Part shown: positions 5,251-10,162 of the stretch, in pieces
How positions within the stretch are numbered: the first letter of the stretch is position 1
Layout of the letters: every line of letters begins with the position of its first letter
NCBI GenBank assembly: GCA_043784465.1
Contig: JAYVYJ010000113.1
Coordinates: 1-12,255 of the forward strand
Source of the DNA: Roseiarcus sp043784465
Lineage (GTDB): Bacteria > Pseudomonadota > Alphaproteobacteria > Rhizobiales > Beijerinckiaceae
DNA length: 12,255 bases
Direction of reading: 5' to 3'
Translations under genes and position numbers: made by a program
The notes under the pieces: generated by a model
The model's database searches: none
Told to the model about the DNA's origin: nothing
Seen by the model: only the letters and a program-made list of their open reading frames with translations

Positions 5251-6954
5251 ATGGATAGAATCACTACCGGTCTCCTCGAAGAATTTTCAAAAGAACATGG
5301 CATCGAAAAACTTGACGAGCCGAAGAGATTTGAACATTTCGTTAGCTATATAACTATACGCCGCGAATTTAGCGCCTCCTTTGATACAGCGGATATAGTT
5401 GTTGGCGACGGCAATGATACCGGAATCGACGCGATTGCGTGTATTGTAAATGGATCACTTATTACTGACGTAGATAGTTTAACTGATTTCGCGGCTAACG
5501 CCGAAGTTCTAGAAGTAACTTTCTTTTTCGTTCAGGCTGACCGTGGCGGCTCTTTTGAGGCCTCGAAGATCGGAACGTTCGGGTACGGTGTAAACGATTT
5601 CTTCAAACAAACTCCAACTCTTCCTCGCAACGCATCTATAATTGAAGCCGCAAAAATAATGTCAGCGGTTTACGAACGAAGCGGAAAATTTAAACGCGGA
5701 AATCCTAGTTGCCGACTGTTTTATGTCACTACTGGTAAATGGACGGCGGAGGCCGTTCCAGAAGCAAGGCGCGTAAATAATATTTCGGATTTGAAGGACA
5801 CGGGGCTTTTTCGTATGGTAGAATTCAACTGCATTGGCGCAGACATAATACAGAAATATTACAATCAAACAAAAAACGGGATATCGCGAGAATTTACATT
5901 TTCAAGCCGCGTCGATGCTCCGGAGGTTCCTGGCGTAAAGGAAGCCTATATTGGATTTATACCCGTCTCTCAATTCTTGCCAATTATTAAAAATGACGAT
6001 GGTGAAATAATAAGAACCATTTTTTATGATAATGTTAGAGATTGGCAAGACTATAACGATGTCAATAACGAAATCCGCGACACGCTTAGGTCAGACCACA
6101 AATCGCGTTTTGTATTGATGAATAACGGAATTACGATTATCGCGCGCGGATTTCACAAAACAGCGAGCAAATTTCACATTGAGGACTTTCAAATAGTCAA
6201 TGGATGCCAGACTAGTCATGTATTGTTTTTCGAAAGCGCGTCGTTAGACGATTCAGTCCAGATTCCCCTCAGATTGATACATACCCAAGATGAAAGCGTG
6301 ATCGACTCGATCATTAAATCTACGAACCGTCAAACGGAGGTAAAACCAGAACAATTCGCTGCAATTACTGATTTTGCAAAGAAATTGGAAATGTTTTTTG
6401 ATTCTTTTGCCCTATCTAATAGACTATACTATGAGCGACGGCCCGGTCAGTATGATCGACTATCGGTAGAGAAAACAAGAATCGTTACTCAACCCAATAT
6501 GGTTAGAGCTTTTGCTGCCATGTTTCTTGAAGAGCCGCACAGAACATTGCGAAGCTACAAGTCATTGACCGATCGGCTCGGGAAGGATATATATGGCGCA
6601 GAACATCGACTTGAACCGTACTATATCGCCGCGTTCGCGCTTTATAAGCTTGAATATATGTTTAGAAGCGGAAAATTGGACGCAAAATATAGAGCGGCTC
6701 GCTTCCACATTATTCTGGCGGCTAGATATATATTAGACAAATCGCCATTTGGCCAAATGAATTCTCGGGATACAGAAAGACGAGGAAAGGCCCTTGTAGA
6801 CAGTATTTCGGATTCTGAGAATATAGAAGCTACTTTAGCTTCTGCGACTATTGTAATCGATAAAATTTCAAGCGGAAATCTCGACCGCGATAATATTCAC
6901 ACTCAGACATTTACTGAAAATTTAATTAAATTCCTGAGGCAGGAAAAATCCTAA
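5251..6954 (+). CDS. AIPR-family protein (abortive infection / phage resistance)
   Basis: A 567-residue protein of the AIPR family, named for abortive-infection phage resistance and commonly found among defence genes. The biochemical activity is not settled for most members. Diagnostic segments are FVLMNNGITIIARG (287-300), FQIVNGCQTSHVLF (313-326) and STNRQTEVKPEQF (357-369). The N-terminal part (about 50-120) resembles the nuclease-like region of the family: GDGNDTGIDAI with Asp60, then FFFVQADRGGSFE with Gln95, ending GTFGYGVNDFF. Where I recall Gln-x-Lys in relatives, this protein has Gln95-Ala-Asp97. I chose ATG 5251 because GGA lies eight bases upstream and relatives begin MDRIT; an in-frame ATG at 5242 would add three residues. 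The gene is much richer in A+T than all neighbours (about 40% G+C on sampled lines) and stands alone, with no partner gene, integrase or transposase visible, which points to horizontal acquisition. Confidence 0.88.
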   Translation: MDRITTGLLEEFSKEHGIEKLDEPKRFEHFVSYITIRREFSASFDTADIVVGDGNDTGIDAIACIVNGSLITDVDSLTDFAANAEVLEVTFFFVQADRGGSFEASKIGTFGYGVNDFFKQTPTLPRNASIIEAAKIMSAVYERSGKFKRGNPSCRLFYVTTGKWTAEAVPEARRVNNISDLKDTGLFRMVEFNCIGADIIQKYYNQTKNGISREFTFSSRVDAPEVPGVKEAYIGFIPVSQFLPIIKNDDGEIIRTIFYDNVRDWQDYNDVNNEIRDTLRSDHKSRFVLMNNGITIIARGFHKTASKFHIEDFQIVNGCQTSHVLFFESASLDDSVQIPLRLIHTQDESVIDSIIKSTNRQTEVKPEQFAAITDFAKKLEMFFDSFALSNRLYYERRPGQYDRLSVEKTRIVTQPNMVRAFAAMFLEEPHRTLRSYKSLTDRLGKDIYGAEHRLEPYYIAAFALYKLEYMFRSGKLDAKYRAARFHIILAARYILDKSPFGQMNSRDTERRGKALVDSISDSENIEATLASATIVIDKISSGNLDRDNIHTQTFTENLIKFLRQEKS

Positions 6955-6969
6955 ATTCGCAAGGCGAAT
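6955..6969. terminator. Weak hairpin between the convergent AIPR and pyrH genes
   Basis: ATTCGC (6955-6960) and GCGAAT (6964-6969) form a six-pair stem with a three-base loop directly after the AIPR stop codon. Read on the minus strand it is followed by TTTAGGATTTTT, a broken T-run, so it might help end pyrH transcription. On the plus strand the tail is poor. This is a modest candidate for a shared terminator. Confidence 0.35.
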
Positions 6970-7013
6970 GTAAAAGGGGCTGACATGCAAACGTCACCAG
7001 CAATACTGGACTC

Positions 7014-7736
7014 TCAAGGCATCACGTAAGTCGCCCGCCCCCTCCCCAGCAGCGCCGCCTCGATGGCGCCCTGCTCGTGCGCCGAGAACACGACGATGGG
7101 AATCTTGTTGTCCCTTGTCAAAGCGAACGCCGCCGTGTCCATCACCTGCAAATTGCGCTGGATCGCCTCGTCGTGCGACAGCCGCTCGAAGCGCCGCGCC
7201 TCCGGGTCCTTCTTCGGGTCCGCCGTATAGACCCCGTCGACGTTCGTCGCCTTCATCACCGCGTCGCAGGACAGTTCAGCGGCCCGCAGCGCCGCCCCCG
7301 TGTCCGTGGTGAAGAACGGGTTGCCGGTGCCGCCCGCCAGCAGAATCACCCGGCGCTTGGCCAGATGCGCCAGCGCCGCCTGGCGCGAATAAGGTTGGCA
7401 TAGCGAGGGCATCGCCACCGCCGACAGCACCCGAGCCGGCTGGCCGATCTCCTCCAGCGCGCCCTCCATCGCCAGCGCGTTCATCACGGTGGCCAACATC
7501 CCGATCGAATCGGCGCGTGCGCGCTCGATGCCCTTCTCGGCGCCCTGGAGCCCGCGAAAGAAATTGCCGCCGCCGATCACCACCGCGACCTGAACGCCGA
7601 GCGCGGCCGCGGCCTTGAGGTCGTGCGCGAAACGCTTGAGCGTGGGGGCGTGCAGGCCGTGGGTGTCCGGCCCCATCAAAGCTTCGCCCGAAAGCTTGAC
7701 CACCACGCGTTTGAACAGCGGGCTTGCATCGGACAT
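7014..7736 (-). CDS. pyrH: UMP kinase
   Basis: A 240-residue bacterial UMP kinase of the amino acid kinase superfamily. It is a cytoplasmic hexamer that phosphorylates UMP to UDP with ATP in pyrimidine nucleotide synthesis, normally activated by GTP and inhibited by UTP. Motifs: VVVKLSGEAL at 11-20, the glycine-rich GGGNFFRG at 55-62, GGTGNPFFTTDT at 135-146, and KATNVDGVYTADPKKDP at 162-178 for ATP and Mg binding. Length is normal and no key residue is missing. The ATG is preceded by GGAG about six bases upstream. It is third in the rpsB-tsf-pyrH order. The usual next gene, frr, is absent: the downstream side is the convergent AIPR gene. A strong terminator-like hairpin in the tsf-pyrH gap suggests that pyrH is at least partly transcribed separately. 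Confidence 0.97.
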   Translation of the reverse strand: MSDASPLFKRVVVKLSGEALMGPDTHGLHAPTLKRFAHDLKAAAALGVQVAVVIGGGNFFRGLQGAEKGIERARADSIGMLATVMNALAMEGALEEIGQPARVLSAVAMPSLCQPYSRQAALAHLAKRRVILLAGGTGNPFFTTDTGAALRAAELSCDAVMKATNVDGVYTADPKKDPEARRFERLSHDEAIQRNLQVMDTAAFALTRDNKIPIVVFSAHEQGAIEAALLGRGRATYVMP

Positions 7737-7753
7737 GGGTGGCTCCGGATACG

Positions 7754-7777
7754 AAAAGGGCGGCCCAAAGGCCGCCC
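7754..7777 (-). terminator. Intrinsic terminator between tsf and pyrH
   Basis: On the minus strand GGGCGGCC, a four-base loop, and GGCCGCCC form a perfect eight-pair G+C stem (7770-7777 with 7758-7765) followed by TTTT. It starts five bases after the tsf stop codon and ends about 17 bases before the pyrH start. Such placement would end or attenuate the rpsB-tsf transcript, with some readthrough into pyrH. Confidence 0.65.
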
Positions 7778-7782
7778 TGCGC

Positions 7783-8676
7783 TTAAACCTCTTCGGCGGG
7801 CTTTTCTATGCCGTCGCCAAGCTGAAAACGCACAAAGCCGGTTAGCAAAATCGGCGCGCCGACCGCCTTCTCCGCTTCTTTCACCGCTTGCGCCACCGTT
7901 CGGGTCGGGTCGATCACATAAGCCTGATCCAGGAGGCAGACCTCCTTGTAATAGGTCTTGAGGCCCGACTCGACGATTTTGGCCAGCACATGCTCCGGCT
8001 TGCCCGCGTTCTTCTCGGCCAGCACCTTTTTCTCGCGCTCCACCGTGGCCGGGTCGAGACCCGAGGCGTCCAGCGCGGACGGGTTGGCGGCGGCGATATG
8101 CATCGCGATCTGCCGGCCCAGCGTCAAGAGCGCTCCGGCGTCGCCCTTCGATTCCAGCGCGGCGATGACGCCGATGCGCCCCATGCCCTCGGCGATCTGA
8201 CCGTGGACATAATGGGCGACGACGCCCTCGTGGACTTTAAGCGCAGCGACGCGGCGCAGCGAGATGTTCTCGCCGATGGTCGCTATGCCGTTGGCGATGG
8301 CCTCGGCCACCGTCGCGCCGCCGGGATAATGCGCGCCCGTCACCTTCTCCACCGTTACGGCGGGCGCATGATTCATCGTCACCGAAACGATTCCGCGCAC
8401 AATGGCCTGGAAGTCCTCGTTGCGCGCGACGAAGTCGGTCTCGGAATTGACCTCGGCCAACACGCCCAGCGGCCCCTCGACGGAGACGCCAACCAACCCC
8501 TCGGCGGCGACGCGGCCGCTCTTTTTGGCCGCCTTGGCGAGGCCCTTCTTGCGCAGCCAGTCGATGGCGGCCTCGATGTCGCCGCCGACGGCGGAGAGCG
8601 CGTTCTTGCAGTCCATCATGCCCGCGCCGGTCTTTTCGCGCAGGTCTTTCACCAGGGCGGCGGTGATCTCGGCCAT
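7783..8676 (-). CDS. tsf: Translation elongation factor Ts
   Basis: A 297-residue EF-Ts, the cytoplasmic nucleotide exchange factor that releases GDP from EF-Tu so it can reload with GTP and aminoacyl-tRNA. The N-terminal UBA-like domain contains VKDLREKTGAGMMDCKNAL (9-27), including the conserved TGAGMMDCK. The core motif NSETDFVARNEDF at 77-89 carries the Asp and Phe that contact the Mg-binding region of EF-Tu. Two further subdomains and a full C-terminal region ending in an acidic EKPAEEV are present. Length is close to the family norm. The ATG at 8676 has GAGGAG a few bases upstream. It follows rpsB by 81 bases on the same strand, the standard pairing, with a hairpin in the spacer. Confidence 0.97.
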   Translation of the reverse strand: MAEITAALVKDLREKTGAGMMDCKNALSAVGGDIEAAIDWLRKKGLAKAAKKSGRVAAEGLVGVSVEGPLGVLAEVNSETDFVARNEDFQAIVRGIVSVTMNHAPAVTVEKVTGAHYPGGATVAEAIANGIATIGENISLRRVAALKVHEGVVAHYVHGQIAEGMGRIGVIAALESKGDAGALLTLGRQIAMHIAAANPSALDASGLDPATVEREKKVLAEKNAGKPEHVLAKIVESGLKTYYKEVCLLDQAYVIDPTRTVAQAVKEAEKAVGAPILLTGFVRFQLGDGIEKPAEEV

Positions 8677-8704
8677 GTCGAGGCTCCTCAGGCGTTAAAC
8701 GAAA

Positions 8705-8728
8705 GTCTCCCGCGCGGGGGCGGGAGAC
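8705..8728 (-). promoter_or_regulatory. Stem-loop in the rpsB-tsf spacer
   Basis: GTCTCCCGC (8705-8713) and GCGGGAGAC (8720-8728) are perfect nine-base inverted repeats with a six-base loop. On the minus strand they are followed by TTTCGTTTAACG, a weak T-rich tail. It could be a partial terminator that lowers tsf relative to rpsB, or an mRNA processing or stability element. The tail is too broken to call a full terminator. Confidence 0.5.
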
Positions 8729-8757
8729 GAGGCTTCAGGTCGGCGGGACGGCGCCGG

Positions 8758-9774
8758 TTATTCGGCGGCGATCAAAGCCTTGGCCTGATCCGACCAACCG
8801 TCGCGCGTGATGCGGCCGTTGAAGCGCAGGTCCGCGTCGAGCTTGGCGGCTTCGTCCGCCGTCATGGCGGCGAGCTGCCAATAATGGAACACGCCGTGCT
8901 CGTTGAGCTTCTTGACGATCTGCGGGCCGACGCCGGTCAGCTTGGCCAGGTCGTCGGGCGCGCCGCGCGGGGCGGCGAGCAATTCGTAATGCTCGACCGT
9001 TTCGGCAGGCGCGGCGGCCTCGGTCTCCGGCAACGCCTCGGCGGTCGGCTCCTCGGATTCGCCGAGGTCCGCCCCCGACGAACCCTGGCTACGCGAGATG
9101 CCGTCGATGGCCGCGCGAGCCACAAGATCGCAATAAAGCTGGATCGCGCGGCTGGCGTCGTCGTTGCCGGGGATCGGATGAGCGACGCCATCGGGGTCGG
9201 AATTGGTGTCGAGGATGGCGATCACGGGGATCTTGAGGCGGTTGGCCTCCTTGATCGCGAGCGCCTCCTTGTTGGTGTCGATGACGAACACGAGGTCGGG
9301 CGTGCCGCCCATGTCCTTGATGCCGCCGAGCGCCTTGTCGAGTTTCTCCTTCTCGCGGGTCAGCATCAGGCGCTCTTTCTTTGTGAGGCCCTTGGCGCCC
9401 TCCGCCAGCATCTCGTCGAGCTTGCGCAACCGCGAGATGGAGGCCGAGATCGTTTTCCAGTTGGTCAGCATGCCGCCGAGCCAGCGGGAATTGACAAAAT
9501 ACTGGGCGCTGCGACCGGCGGCGGCGGCGACTTCGTCGGCGGCCTGACGCTTGGTGCCAACGAACAGCACGCGTCCGCCCTTGGCGACGGTGTCCGACAC
9601 GACCTTCAGAGCCTGATGCAACAGCGGCACCGTCTGGGCGAGATCGATGATGTGGATGGAGTTGCGCGCGCCATAGATGAAGGGCGCCATTTTCGGGTTC
9701 CAGCGATGCGACTGGTGGCCGAAATGCGCGCCGGATTCCAGAAGCTGGCGCATAGTGAAGTCAGGCAGAGACAC
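8758..9774 (-). CDS. rpsB: 30S ribosomal protein S2 with C-terminal helix-hairpin-helix extension
   Basis: A 338-residue S2 protein of the small ribosomal subunit, which joins late in 30S assembly and is needed for S1 binding. The core (about 1-230) starts SLPDFTMRQLLESGAHFGHQ and includes WNPKMAPFIYG, NSRWLGGMLTNWKT, PDLVFVIDTNKEALAIKEA and AILDTNSDP. E. coli S2 is about 240 residues. The extra 100 here are an acidic, Ala/Pro-rich linker (about 231-260), then a compact domain with DDLAKLTGVGPQIVKKLNEH, a helix-hairpin-helix-like motif also found in other alphaproteobacterial proteins. I set the start at GTG 9774, which gives the canonical N-terminus and has GGAAAGGA placed about seven bases upstream. 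An ATG at 9810 would add 12 atypical residues. It leads the rpsB-tsf unit, and the structured leader suggests S2 feedback, known in E. coli. Confidence 0.96.
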   Translation of the reverse strand: MSLPDFTMRQLLESGAHFGHQSHRWNPKMAPFIYGARNSIHIIDLAQTVPLLHQALKVVSDTVAKGGRVLFVGTKRQAADEVAAAAGRSAQYFVNSRWLGGMLTNWKTISASISRLRKLDEMLAEGAKGLTKKERLMLTREKEKLDKALGGIKDMGGTPDLVFVIDTNKEALAIKEANRLKIPVIAILDTNSDPDGVAHPIPGNDDASRAIQLYCDLVARAAIDGISRSQGSSGADLGESEEPTAEALPETEAAAPAETVEHYELLAAPRGAPDDLAKLTGVGPQIVKKLNEHGVFHYWQLAAMTADEAAKLDADLRFNGRITRDGWSDQAKALIAAE

Positions 9775-9881
9775 TGCGTAATCCTTTCCGGTTCGACCTC
9801 GGCGGAGCATGTTGCGAGACGCTGGCGTCTCGCCACCGGAGCGAACCCTTGAAGCAGGGCGCGCGGAACTCCGCCTGTGGA
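9775..9881 (-). promoter_or_regulatory. Structured 5' leader of rpsB (candidate S2-responsive element)
   Basis: The first 100 or so bases upstream of rpsB contain several complementary blocks in the minus-strand RNA. GCGAGACG (9814-9821) pairs perfectly with CGTCTCGC (9826-9833) around a four-base loop. GGTTCG (9790-9795), close to the ribosome binding site, pairs with CGAACC (9842-9847). GGCGGAG (9801-9807) pairs with CTCCGCC (9869-9875) and crosses the previous helix, as in a pseudoknot or alternative fold. S2 represses rpsB-tsf through the 5' leader in E. coli; that this alphaproteobacterial leader does the same is inference. Confidence 0.45.
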
Positions 9882-10097
9882 ATGATCGGGCGGGTATCGC
9901 AAAACCGTTGCGGTGGCAAGGGCGCGGAACGCGTCCGTCCCGGCAGGGAAGCCATTTCGTCAGGGTAAGACGCGCAAGACTGGCGGCCTCACGGTCACAC
10001 GTTTGTCATGACCCAAGACAGCACCTGAAATATTATCCTAAACAGCGGGTGGCAAGCCCGAAGATAAGCCAGATCTACCTGGTATCGGCAAATTCTG
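9882..10097. other. Intergenic region with no recognisable gene
   Basis: This stretch separates the rpsB leader from the promoter region of the terminal repeat-protein gene. I see no coding frame with convincing composition, no tRNA-like fold and no clear repeat. The right part becomes more A+T-rich. The rpsB promoter must lie here or slightly to its left, but no box pair is convincing. Confidence 0.5.
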
Positions 10098-10127
10098 TTG
10101 ACCTGTCGAAGCGTAAAAATCTAATAT
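10098..10127 (+). promoter_or_regulatory. Possible promoter of the repeat-protein gene
   Basis: TTGACC (10098-10103) matches five of six -35 positions. TAATAT (10122-10127) lies 18 bases downstream and matches four of six -10 positions, in a locally A+T-rich patch about 35 bases before the ATG at 10163. It is a plausible sigma-70 promoter. Confidence 0.45.
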
Positions 10128-10162
10128 ATATTTACGAAATTGTACGTCAGGGAATTGTGCCC

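Noticed and set aside
5081..7013. Target-site duplication or attachment-site repeats flanking the AIPR island
   Set aside because: I compared both flanks by eye and found no convincing direct repeat.
6991..7013. CCAG / CTGG hairpin before the pyrH stop as a terminator
   Set aside because: Only four pairs and no T-run on either strand.
9775..9810. Upstream ATG start giving S2 twelve extra residues
   Set aside because: The extra residues are not like any S2 N-terminus and lack a proper ribosome binding site. GTG 9774 gives the conserved SLPDFTM start with a good binding site.
7888..9852. A 654-codon plus-strand open frame
   Set aside because: It lies opposite tsf and rpsB, both of which are certain. 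The product is Arg/Gly/His/Asp-rich and matches nothing I know, as expected for antisense of a high-G+C gene.
9891..9919. Possible rpsB promoter (TTGCCA, 17 bases, TACCCG on the minus strand)
   Set aside because: The -10 box matches too poorly to call.
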